Shown: piece by piece, positions 12,463 to 22,415 of the stretch
Layout: each line of letters opens with the position of its first letter
Numbering within the stretch: the stretch's first letter is position 1
DNA from: Gracilaria gracilis
Lineage: Eukaryota; Rhodophyta; Florideophyceae; Gracilariales; Gracilariaceae
Reading direction: 5' to 3'
Assembly (NCBI GenBank): GCA_030374805.1
Contig: JARGSG010000195.1
Location: forward strand, 248,001 to 312,000
DNA length: 64,000 nt
The notes under the pieces: model-generated
Seen by the model: only the letters and a program-made list of their open reading frames with translations
Databases searched by the model: none
Told to the model about the DNA's origin: nothing
Position numbers and translations under genes: made by a program

Positions 12463-14049
12463 TAATTTGCCCCGCAGGGGAGGAAGCTATCTGAGTTAGA
12501 AGGAAGTGAATGAAAATGAAGGCGGCAATTTTGAAAAGATGACACACGTCATAGACGGAAGTAGGTCTAATGGACAGCAAGACGAACTTCTCTGACAACA
12601 CCGCATAGCAGTAATCATATGGAAAAACAAACTAAGCTCCTAATCTTAATTCGAAGGGCCCGTAGTACCATCGCCACTACCCCTTTTGCTGGATTAGGTC
12701 CACCAGTAAGGCGTGCAGCAAACTCTTCACGCGTCATGGCGAGGTCCCCGCTCGCAACGTGTATAGAAAGCCCCCACACTTCGGATGAACTGAGCCATCA
12801 CACCCGCATCGCCTTTCCCGGCCATCTAGGGCAGGACAGCGGATACTTAGATCAAGTCAGGCTCATCCAGAATAGAAGCTACCACGGTGCCTACCGATGA
12901 AGGTTCGGACTCTGGAGGGTTCACTGGCTCATCTGTCGCCGTTGCCTGCGCTGCCGCGTTATTCGAGATCGGCTCAGCCGCGTTGGTAGAAGGTTTTACC
13001 TCGACTACGTAATTATCATACCACACATCGGGTTCACCGTCGATCTTTAGATCACCATCACCGCCGTAGGCGTGGTAAAACCGTCAGCATCGACGAAGCC
13101 AACCAAGTGCCTACAAGAGACATACTTTGGAGCCATCCGCAGTGCTGCCACTTCAACCGTGGTTATCTCTTGAACCTCCCACGGATTGAAGAAGATGAAT
13201 TCCCGCGCCAGTAGTGTGCGTTGTCCTGAGGACTGGTCGGAACCACGGACGTGGTGACCGTGTTGGATTTGAGCGAAGGGTAAGCCGACCCAATCAACTC
13301 GGTCGATCACATAAAGGAGCCCACGAACTTCTTCGGCATTCTTTACAACTCCAGAATGGACCCGCAACTAGAGTTATCAGATACACGCGCGAAGGTGAGG
13401 CGGAAGGTACAGCAGTCAGTACTGGTCATATACTTCCCATAAAAGATAAGCCGGAGTGCGGAGCGCCCACTTGGTGAGCGCAACGGACCAGAGTCCGTAA
13501 TACGAATCCTAGATGGGGCATGAACCAAGTTACGTGATCATCAGAGACAACTCAGCGTAGCACCCGCGACACACCTTCACAGAGAACCACTGTGTTAGAA
13601 TGGAGACGTAACGGCCCAGCCAGTGAGTGTGCAGCTTTCAATTGATCTACGTGTTCTCATACGGGACAAGAGACCCGAATCAGGAACGCGCAGCCCGCGT
13701 ATCGTCGATGAAATTCTGCAACCATCGTGAATGGGACTCCCGGCGAAGATATCTGAACTCCGCACGGAGAATTGGGAGAATCCAACCCACCGCCTTCCGG
13801 CGTACAACGAGACATCCTTCCCAATAGTAATTCCCGATCACCTCAGAGCGGGTGCAGTACGAAATCTCGCCTTTAGTACGATATACCCAAAAGCTCGAAG
13901 CTGATGGAATCAGGAATTGGGAACTCGAAGTTCTCCCAGCTTTGCCGTGAGTATCCAGGACAGAGCCGAGCCGCCTGAGCGGAGGCAAGGAACTCTCCTG
14001 AAAGCCACAGCACTGCGTGAGGAGGCACGGCCACCTGCCGACACCAATC
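12463..14049. other. region between chromodomain and antisense ORF of element A
   Basis: Several minus-strand frames of 60-110 codons exist here, for example 13047-13367. They may continue the antisense ORF at 14050-14610 through frameshifts. The piece at 13047-13367 contains REFIFFNPWEVQEI and then MAPKYVSCRHLVGFV. I do not recognise the family, and no plus-strand gene is apparent. Confidence 0.35.
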
Positions 14050-14610
14050 TCACAAAGTGGTGACTATCGCTGGAAGATCCCCGAAAATACGACCAGTACC
14101 GTCAGAGTACGAGGCGACGAATTCTTCGTTAAAAACGGTTTCCACATGAAACCGTGGAGCAGTACAGAAGTAATGGGCTTGAAAGCGAGGGTTTTGCTCC
14201 ACCAACTCGTCGTGAGATGGCCACCGCATTTCATGCATGACGTGCCCGTTAGGCTGTTGCCCGGAAGCAAGAATGTGTCTACCACCAGCGTTGGTGGCCT
14301 TAGAAACTCCCAAATCATTGCCGCTTTGTGGAAGAAGCACGGAACGAAACCCTGAAAATTAACCCGGATTCGGAAATTGACAGCGCATGGCACGATGTAC
14401 TGGAGAAACCGGAGAAAGATTATTGTTCGGACCGTTAGAGCCAGTTCGAGACTGTTGTGAACAAAGTTGATCGTCGCTAGAGCGAGGTTTGCAATGTAGG
14501 ATGGCAGTGACTTGGTCTTCACGAGTCAAGATGGAATCTGAAGTCTTCAGGAATGCGCTTTTGCGCACATTTTTGTGAGTTCGACCCGCCATCGCGACAG
14601 TGTGGCTCAA
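14050..14610 (-). pseudogene. antisense ORF upstream of the 3' LTR of element A
   Basis: Read on the minus strand, one frame runs from an ATG at 14610 to a stop at 14050, with a single in-frame stop at 14359-14361, about 186 codons in all. It starts just inside the 3' LTR boundary and points back into the element. Its C-terminal half includes NPRFQAHYFCTAPRFHVETV and DGTGRIFGDLPAIV. I do not recognise a family. Antisense ORFs in this position are known in some plant Ty3/gypsy elements. It could instead be the end of an unrelated insertion. Confidence 0.45.
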
Positions 14611-14653
14611 TTTTAAAGAAAATTATATAAAGAAAAACACTTTTTGGGGGCAA

Positions 14654-15477
14654 TACTACGGACTTGGTTTATTCCCGCATCATGCTTTAGTATAGATATA
14701 TGAGCTACACCGCTATTAGCGTGTTGCCTAGCTGAGGTCATTTCCACATATGTACATGGTGAGTGCATGGCTCGAGGCGCGGCTTAGCGGGTGTGAGTAG
14801 CACACGTGTAGCACAGATATGCAGGAGACAGTGCATCCAGCATTGCTGTATTTACTTAGGTATTTTCTAGATTATTTTGCACGGCGCACCCACTGTCGAT
14901 GGGGCGCAGATCGCGGTACTTAAAAGAATGAGCTCTGCTCCCCCAAGTGAATTACCCCTTGCCAAGCCAGGGATTCTGGCTCTAACTATCATGCATTCGC
15001 AGATTGTTTACCTCCAAGTGAAGTGACGACCGCATTTTTCACGTATAGTTACCCAACCTTGTGGCGCTAGAAGAATAATCACTATCTGTGGATCTAGTTC
15101 CGATCTATTGTCGTATACTCACCTCTGTATGGTGTTGTTCTGTTCTCTCTCTCTTTTCTCCACTCCTGTGGTTCTGTTTTACCTCTTCTTGGTTTCTACC
15201 ATTGTCCTATTTTCAGCGGTCCGTCGTCCGACCACTTGCCATTGACGCTTCGCTCTCTCGAGGACCTGCCTCGTGGCCATTTGAAGTCGTGGATCTCTAC
15301 CGACTAGAGCTGCACCCCCAACACTCCGACGCCTGTCGTGACGGTTTGACATTTTATTTACACCTGGCTTAGATGTGTCACTCCCGGAGTTTTCGGTTTT
15401 CTGTGCTAACTCACTGAGGGGAGGATTCTGAACATTTTCTTGTGTTTGTGCCTTCCTGCCAAGGAAGTTCCAGCACA
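14654..15477 (+). repeat. 3' LTR of element A
   Basis: Direct repeat of 4673-5499. It begins TACTACGGAC, a decayed TG start, and ends CAGCACA. Shared blocks include GTATTTACTTAG, ATCTAGTTCCGATCTATTG and the ACTCCGACGCCTGTCGTGAC region near 15319. Base differences and small indels between the copies are frequent. Confidence 0.85.
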
Positions 15478-16169
15478 AAATTTTATTAATGTCACTTTCC
15501 GTAAAGATATTTACATGCTTTATTGGATTCGTAAAATTTACTAACTTGACTGCAAGATAAAATTATTATATGAACTGTCTAAGACTTTAGTTATTTAAAG
15601 TCTAAGCAATTCTATTTGCAGTCTTTTAGCCTCCAAAGCTTTAGTTCTGAACCAGTCGTGTGTCTAAGCACGAGCGCGTTCAAAGGAGAGTCGTAGCTCA
15701 TATATGTTCTTTATTCAATAGATTACAGTTATAAAATAACAATACAAGAGTAACTTAAGTACACGATTACTGCACACCGATGATTACGTATGTTCAAAGT
15801 CTCGAAAATTTCTCAGGCTTCTTGTCTTTTTCCCTTTACCGCGACTCCCCGAACAATTTTTCATGCTTCCTGAGTCTACCAAAAAACGTTCCACTTCAGG
15901 GCACTGTTGGTTACAGTTACCTTGCCGATGGGCCACCGAGAATCTAGGCTCGGTGCGGAGTGTGAAAAAAATGTGTTAGAACCTCCGCTTCTGTGTAACA
16001 AGTTAGCGCAGATCATCTATTAGAGGAATAACGCTCCCCAAAACTCAAAATCTTTGGAGCTCCTACCAAGTGTCCAGAAACTTCGTGGGAGGGCTTCTCG
16101 TCTGCTCTTACCAATTTTGAAGGCGTGAAAGAACCCGAGCTTTATTAGAATTCAAAAAACCGCGCACTT
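15478..16169. other. AT-rich stretch, no gene seen
   Basis: The sequence between element A and the CCA-rich array holds no long open frame and no motif I recognise. The first 300 bp are AT-rich. Confidence 0.5.
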
Positions 16170-17130
16170 CCGTTCCAGTCCGCCGGCCATTGCCACCGTC
16201 GCCACCATGCCCTACATCTTCACCACCAACCCTGCCACAATATCGCCACCGATGCTACCACACTCCACCGCCATTGCCACTACCCCCCTATCGCCATTAC
16301 CTCCATCATTTCGGAAATGCCACCACTGTCATCGCCGCACCGCCACCGCCATCATCATAGCGCTACCGTAACTTTCATTGCCACAACATTGCGTCCGTCT
16401 CTGCAGCACTATCGCTAGCGTTGCCGTGGTATTACAACACCGTTCCCACCAGATCTTACTATTGGCGATGCTACAACTCCCCTATGATTGCCGTCACATC
16501 AACAGTGCCGTTACCGCAACACCATCGCTGCCATCAAAGCCTGATCTCCGCCACTGTGGCCAACATTTTCTTGCACTCGTGACCACATCGCCACCGCCGC
16601 AACACCATGGTCACCGCTACACTATATATTTCTTCGCCACTATACCCCACCACCGTTCTCGCTATATTTCGATCGCGGTCAGGTCAAACTATCACCCAAA
16701 ATGAAGCCACACAAACGCTACCGTCACCACCACATTAATACCACCGTTACCTCAAAATTACGGCCTCTATCAATACCAAACCTTAGTGCCCCTGTAACCA
16801 TACCGGCACCGCCATCGCCATTGCATCGCCACCGACGCTAAATCCCCACTGCCATCGCGACCGTACCATTTCCGCAATCATCGCCATATCTTTGCCACCG
16901 ATATCACCATATGACCGCCAAAGACACCGCGTAACTTTTTACGCCGGCACCATTTCACCCCACTGCTGCTCTCGTAACCTGGCGACCATTCCCTCTACAC
17001 AATTTTGGCAGTTAATTCTAAACCCTCGTAGTGGTTCCCTCTATATCACCACCGTCATCACTGCCACTTCCCCGGCGCTGGCAGCGCCACACCAGCTGTC
17101 TTTGTATCTTTTCTGTACACATTTACATTA
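16170..17130 (+). repeat. degenerate CCA/CCG trinucleotide-rich array
   Basis: The plus strand is packed with CACCGCC, CCATTGCCA, CCACCG and CATCGCCA words for nearly 1 kb, a decayed trinucleotide-type satellite. Open frames of 70-110 codons here have His/Thr/Pro-rich products. They follow from the base bias and are not treated as genes. A second array with the opposite strand bias lies 270 bp away. Confidence 0.7.
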
Positions 17131-17399
17131 AACGAATTGCTACGTCTTGGTACATCTACGTTTCGGCTGATATATGCTTAACTTTATCTATACTTCGAGG
17201 TAATTTCCATGAACTGAAGAGCGGTTCTGGCTATTTTTTTGCACGTTCAACGCGTTAGTCTATTTTGAAAGTACATTGGAAGAAAATATACCACGCAAAT
17301 GAACATTCGACAGTATTTTAACTCTCGCTAGAACTTGCATATAACTAGTTGAAACCAAATTAGTGGTGAGGTAGCGACGTTAGTAACGTTTTGAGAGCG

Positions 17400-17800
17400 A
17401 TTAAAAGAGGATCTTGGCGACGACGGTGGTTAAGGGGCAATTAAAATGGTAGTTATTAAATGAAGATGGCGGCAGTAGTAGTGCGTGACGGTGACGGTCA
17501 TGTCGGTGTGACATTGCTTTCGGTAGAAGCTGGTGGCAACGACTGTTGTTCTGTGGCGGTGAGGGCGGTGCGAGTTTGGTGGTAACAGCTGTAGTTTGTA
17601 AGACCCACGGCGGTGGGGTCTGTTGGTGACATCGGTGAAGTATGCAGGCGACAGGGGCGGTAATGTGGTGATGATGGCGGCAGTAACGTTGCCGTGAAGG
17701 CGGAGTTGGTTCTTCAACAATTTTGGAGAGGGTTGGGCACTGAGGGTGACAGCGGCAGTAATGTGGCTTTGACGGTGGCGGCGATGATGGACGTGGAAAT
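17400..17800 (-). repeat. second CCA/CCG-rich array, opposite orientation
   Basis: The plus strand is rich in GGTGGCGG, GGCGGCAGTAG and GACGGTGACGG, so the minus strand has the same CCA/CCG bias as 16170-17130. The two arrays face each other across an AT-rich spacer (17131-17399). Exact base pairing between them is weak. Open frames on both strands here follow from the bias. Confidence 0.6.
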
Positions 17801-20184
17801 GTCGTAAAAATACCGATGAGTTGTGGGGCCGCTTGTCGTAAGAGAGTGCTCGTGGGCTCAACCTGTAACGAGAAAACACACAAACATTGTGGTAGTAGGG
17901 CACCTGAGACCTGCAGGGGGAAACGGCGGGGCAACTAGTCTAGACCGTGTAGGTGTACAGAAGTAGACGTCGACGGGTCGTAAGAATTGAATATTAGTAG
18001 AGTAGCAAGTGACCAAGATGGTAGAGTTACTGCTCTAATGGTGCCTAACTATACAATATCCGACGGGGAAGGCGAGGTGCACATCAATATATGTAATGGG
18101 CACCAACGCCGCTCTTCCGTGCGCACATGACGCCAGGGTGCACAGGTTGGCCCACGTGGCACTAACCAACTGAGGTCTCATTTTACGACAGATCCCCATC
18201 TTACTGTGCGCCATGCCCACAGGGCTCCTACATCCCCTCACCTAGTTGTGTGTATTTCGTACCAATTCGGGTCATGGCACAACATGTTGCTCACTTCGCG
18301 CCGTGCGTCGCTTTCGTTCTTCAATATGGAGAGCTAATCGAACCACCATGGTGTGAGCCAGTTCCGATAGGGTTTCTCCAGCCTCTTCTTGCGTTCTTTG
18401 CATGACCTGCGAGGGTTTCAAGAACCAGTTCAGGTTGTTATCCTGCCCAAATTTGGCCGGTGGCGGCCTCGCCGTAAGCATTACGACACCTGCAGGATTT
18501 CTTCACAGACTATTTAGGTGTACTGGTGTTCGACCTTGACAAGCACGCCTCCCATTTTTGGGTTCCATAATACCTCAAGAGTTTCTGAATTTCCATTTTG
18601 GTCAGATAGTTCGCCAGTTGTTTGCCTGCACCGCCGTATGAAACCTTATGAATTCATTCCATTACCATTTGGGACATGGCGAAGCATTGATTCATGTCTT
18701 TCCCTTCCATATTTCCGCAATTTGGGCCAATTTGAGAACAATGTGCATCGTTTGTTGCTCAGAAGCTGTACCCCGGAGATGTCCAAATCCACTAATGACA
18801 GGTGGGGATACCCGCATTGTGCAAAGGCGGTCTATTGCCGCGAGGTAAAATCTATTGCAGTAAGCGATGCGCTTGGCCCTTCATTCAACACCCATGAGGT
18901 GGATGGATGCCGGCTTTTGATCGCCTCTGCAGATAATTGCCCCATAAGATTCCAGCTTCACTTGCACTAAACCACCCTTGGTGTCGATCATCCATGAAGA
19001 GCGCGAAACCTTAATGTGGTCAAGATAGCGCGATAAACATCTAGAAACCATGTCTGTTCTGTCTTCAAATAATACTACAGAGGTCTCTGTTGCTTCATTT
19101 CCCTATGGAGACACGAACCTTCATGATAAGCAGAAAACGTACTCTTCTTTAGACCGTCTGAAGTATATTAATGTCCTTCCTGGCCTCGCTCCCCTCCCTT
19201 AGTGGTCTCCTTCCTCCCTCCATGGTTGCAGCATCACCATGTAGGTCCTGGGATGCGCGATTTGTTTGGCCTCCTTGCCCTTTGTAACCATTATGGTCGG
19301 TATTGTTGTTCCATAGTGGTTCTCGATAGTACCAGAGAGCACCATTTTATGCTCTTCCCGTGATTTTAGTGACTTCGAAACAGATCCAAGGGTTCCGTCA
19401 TACAATAAAGGGCTGCACGGCATCCTTAGTTTCTTGCGCACAGCTCCATGCTCTACCTGTAAGATTCATCCCAGACCACATCACATCAGACATTGGCTTC
19501 GTTTTTCATGACCACAGAGGTTTGGTTCTTGGCTACCACTATCTGGGTAACACGTTTTTCGGTAGTCTCTCCACATCCAAACACAGTAGAAACCAGATTG
19601 GTAGACCTTACGGTTGCCTTTTAGTGCGTGGCGAGCGTCGCGTAGTACTGATTTGGTCAGTTAGTGGGTGCCAAGCGCCGACTGGCGAGTCCCAGCAATT
19701 TACCTTAATGGTTTTGCATAATGTATTGGTGCGCATACTGGCTCGAGCTGCGTCAGACCCGTAAGAATACTTGCAAGGCGAATCAAAAAATTGCGCGCCC
19801 AAATTACCCTTCCAAACGGTATCAAACTCGCCGAAACACCTCTCGGCCTCTATCTCGAGAATCAAGCTGTTTCAGAGGCTGGGAATGACCGATTCGGGAG
19901 CGCGGCACGGCCAAAATACTTAGATTTTTTGAAAACGCCGGTGCGCGCTTCCTGCACACAATAGGTGTAACCAAATCGGCTTCTTAACACAGAGCATCGT
20001 GGATCTGGTGCGCATCTCTTGTTTATAAAAAAAAGTAATTTTTTTACTTCCACCAGCCTTATAAGAAATTTTTGGAGAAAGAGGAGTACAATTTGAGGGT
20101 GGGTGGCACTAGTGGAGGATACGTGGATGCCAATCGGACTTCATATTGAGTGCGCGCAATCTGCGTTTGCAGCTTAATTTCGTG
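17801..20184. other. decayed repeat DNA, little readable
   Basis: There is no intact gene. On the minus strand, 18272-18481 contains RTQEEAGETLSELAHTMVVR, which resembles the GETLSELA helix of retroviral-type gag and may mark yet another gypsy remnant. Nothing around it confirms this. The 3' end of gypsy element E, whose chromodomain ends at about 20.87 kb, should also lie in this stretch or just above it. Its 3' LTR cannot be recognised because the 5' LTR is not in the window. Confidence 0.35.
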
Positions 20185-20465
20185 GTGTCCAATTGGAGGA
20201 CGCTTGCTAAGCGGATTGAACGCATATGGAGTGCAAACGATACATATTGCACTCCTTCTGCGCCCAAATTGTTCGTAGTCTGCCCCCCGCGATGTCCAAA
20301 TGCACTCCACGCGCACTCACAATAATGAAATAAACTATTAAAAAAATTAATCTGCCCTGACAAGGGTGTCCATTTGGATTGCGAACGGCGTATAGATCGA
20401 GTGCAGGTGGATGCTGAACTCTGCAAAAGATGCGCTCCACTTGCACTCACAAAAATGAAAAAATT
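20185..20465. repeat. two-copy tandem repeat of about 180 bp
   Basis: Both copies begin GGTGTCCA and TTGGA (20185 and 20366). Both end with a closely similar block, CTCCACGCGCACTCACAATA near 20305 and CTCCACTTGCACTCACAAAA near 20435, each followed by ATGAAA. The middle part is diverged and shorter in the second copy. A third partial copy may precede them near 20125. Confidence 0.6.
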
Positions 20466-20639
20466 TCTTGTAGGGCACCTGGGTTTGCGAGCCTGCGTGT
20501 GCAGCGAGTGCCTGCCGCGTGCCAGCCTCAGCGCAGCCACGACGCTGACGTTTGCACCGGATTTACAGTCCGGCTTCATTCGGCACATCATCTCCAGACA
20601 TTCACAGTCTTCCAGCAACCGTTCTTGGTATCTTGTGTC

Positions 20640-20913
20640 CATTCTGATTCAACCATCTCAGTTCGTGTTAGCTCCTTCATTAAATTTATTGCTTCCTTGC
20701 TCCCAGTTGTGTTGCAGCTAGCTTCAGTTACCATGTAGGTGCTGTTTGTAGCGATTGAGAGAAAGTCCGAAAATAGTCTCCCCTTCCTTAACAGCTGCGC
20801 ATCTCTTATACGGTTCTACCCATCTTCAGGCATATCTTGGCCTCTTTTACTCTAGTAGCCTACAGGGTGTTAGTGTGAAATGGCTGAGGGCGGCTCTGCA
20901 GTATCACCATCGG
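20640..20913 (-). pseudogene. element E: end of chromodomain and 3' flank
   Basis: On the minus strand, directly left of element B, the frame reads GDTAEPPSAISH. This matches the D-x-W-E-P-P-x-x-(I/L) second half of a chromodomain, with Ala in place of the cage Trp. The first half is on the other side of element B at about 28360-28420. The same frame continues with stops to about 20640 without further motifs. Confidence 0.75.
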
Positions 20914-21338
20914 TGTAGTGCAATAGAATCAGCCCATATTGGGTATGCATAGTAGCATAGTAGTGGTTTAGTGTGCACAAGGTGCCCCTCAGGGTGACCA
21001 CGTGTAGGGCTCATGCACCGTGTTTCGCAAGTCCTCAGGGACCCCCTTTGTGGGTAGATTGTTTATTCTTTTTCGGCACGTGGCTGCTGTTCCCGGAGAT
21101 GCACTTAAGCACCTCTCGCTGGGCAGAGCTGACCGTGGTAAACCTCAAGCACCCCCTAGCCGATTCTTCATCGTCCAGTTTCCCATAGGGTCGTTCTGCC
21201 GTCGCTATCGGTGCTGCACGTCTGTCTCGTGCCCCGTTGGTATCGTCGCTGCACGCTCCTTTGTCCCCGCTTGGGTGCTGCGCATAGTATCCCTATTTCT
21301 TAGGCATTTTTGGTACTCACTCGCTTGAGCGTACTTCA
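20914..21338 (+). repeat. 5' LTR of element B
   Basis: It begins TGTAGTGCAATAGAATCAG and ends GCGTACTTCA. It is the same length as the 3' LTR and collinear with it. It contains several of the CCC-N-GGG motifs, such as CCCATATTGGG at 20932. Confidence 0.95.
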
Positions 21339-21339
21339 T

Positions 21340-21357
21340 TGGTCTCCCGACCTAGAA
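21340..21357 (+). other. primer-binding site of element B
   Basis: TGGTCTCCCGACCTAGAA starts one base after the LTR. It differs from the element A site at 5502 by one base. Confidence 0.8.
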
Positions 21358-21537
21358 TAACCCCAGTGGGTTATTCTTGGTTTATTTCCGTTTCGACCTC
21401 TCTTTGGGATTGGTTTCGCTTTTCAGAACCGCCTCAAACCCTCTCGGGACTTTCAAACCCGCCTGGGAACGCTGCACGGTTACAGCTACCACCTTTTCCA
21501 TTCACTGGTTGTTTCGAACTCGCCCACTGAGATTTCT

Positions 21538-22415
21538 TTGCCGCAAGCCGGACAAAAAGCTTTTCGCCTTACCATCATTACCACTCCTCCAGGATTCTTT
21601 CGTGAGCATGTCGACAAGGCTGTGACCCCTCGCGATTACGACGCGGTCGAAGTCGCGCCGGATACCCATTCACGGGCCCACAGTACTCGGAGTACCCATA
21701 GGGAGATCCTATCTCCCGTGGACAAGCCGGAGAAACTTCTCCGTCAGTCTACACCCACCGAATTCTGGAATCGTCTGGAGGTCATGCTTCAGAAGGCCTC
21801 CATAAAACACCTCCGCAGCCCCAAAGGGAAGCCCCGTTCAACCACTTGGGCAGCGCTCCGCCTGTGTCTACGGGAGGGGAGCCCCCGCTCCTCCCTGGTG
21901 GGTTATTCGTAGCCCTGAAGCCATAAGTGGAGTCGATGGTCGCCTATGAGGTCGAACGTCGAATTCCCCAAAGGGTTCATGCGGTAGTGGTAGCCTTGAT
22001 GGACACTTTAGTCCATTGGGTCGCTTCAAAGATGACCATTTCTGGAGTTCTAGAAGGCGCAATTGCCACCAGTATGCATACTGTGGCAGATTGTCGTTTT
22101 CGGCTTGTCCCAACAGTGGACAAGTTACTCGTTTCAAAGTTTCTTGGTTATGCTGATTTGGAAAACGTCCTTTATCCCTTCGGGTGCTGCAGCGGATTCA
22201 CGGCCCGAGTGGGACCTCTCTTAACACAAACCAAATTTGGACGTTCATCCCTGTCGGGAAACAGAAGTACCAGCCGCGTCCTTATAAAGAGACGCGGTAT
22301 ACGGGGAGAAATGAACGCTCCAAACCGACGCCGGACCAGGAGAGAGGTTAACTGTAGAGGTACTAACCTTCCCAAGTCGGGCGCTTTGAGTCCGGACGCG
22401 GATGCCGAGATCTAG
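21538..22415 (+). CDS. possible gag-like open frames of element B
   Basis: Two frames, 21538-21912 (124 codons) and 21927-22415 (162 codons), lie where gag would start after the primer-binding site. The first contains STPTEFWNRLEVMLQKASI, plausibly helical. Neither shows a zinc knuckle or a gag motif I can name. They are the longest plus-strand frames in this part of the element. They may be a reduced gag, or chance frames. Confidence 0.3.

Larger units (their letters stand above)
4673..15477 (+). mobile_element. Ty3/gypsy element A, complete but decayed, with chromodomain
   Basis: Two direct repeats of about 825 bp (4673-5499 and 14654-15477) flank a primer-binding site, gag, RT, RNase H, integrase and a chromodomain-like C-terminus. 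That is the order of a chromovirus-type gypsy element. The LTRs differ at many positions, and the coding part has dozens of stops and shifts, so the insertion is old. Similarity of the two LTRs seems to extend a few bases left of the TG start (tttgggag versus ttggggg), so the outer limits may be about 10 bp off. I could not identify a target duplication. About 2.2 kb lies between the chromodomain and the 3' LTR, including an antisense ORF. Confidence 0.88.

Noticed and set aside
16378-17131. Open frames of 75-110 codons with His/Thr/Pro-rich products
   Set aside because: They follow from the CCA/CAC-rich array and have no gene-like features.
18518-18970. YEFIPLPFG peptide that resembles the gypsy RT box YEFxVMPFG
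   Set aside because: Nothing before or after it fits RT (no template-grip or YxDD motif in any frame nearby), so the resemblance is probably chance.
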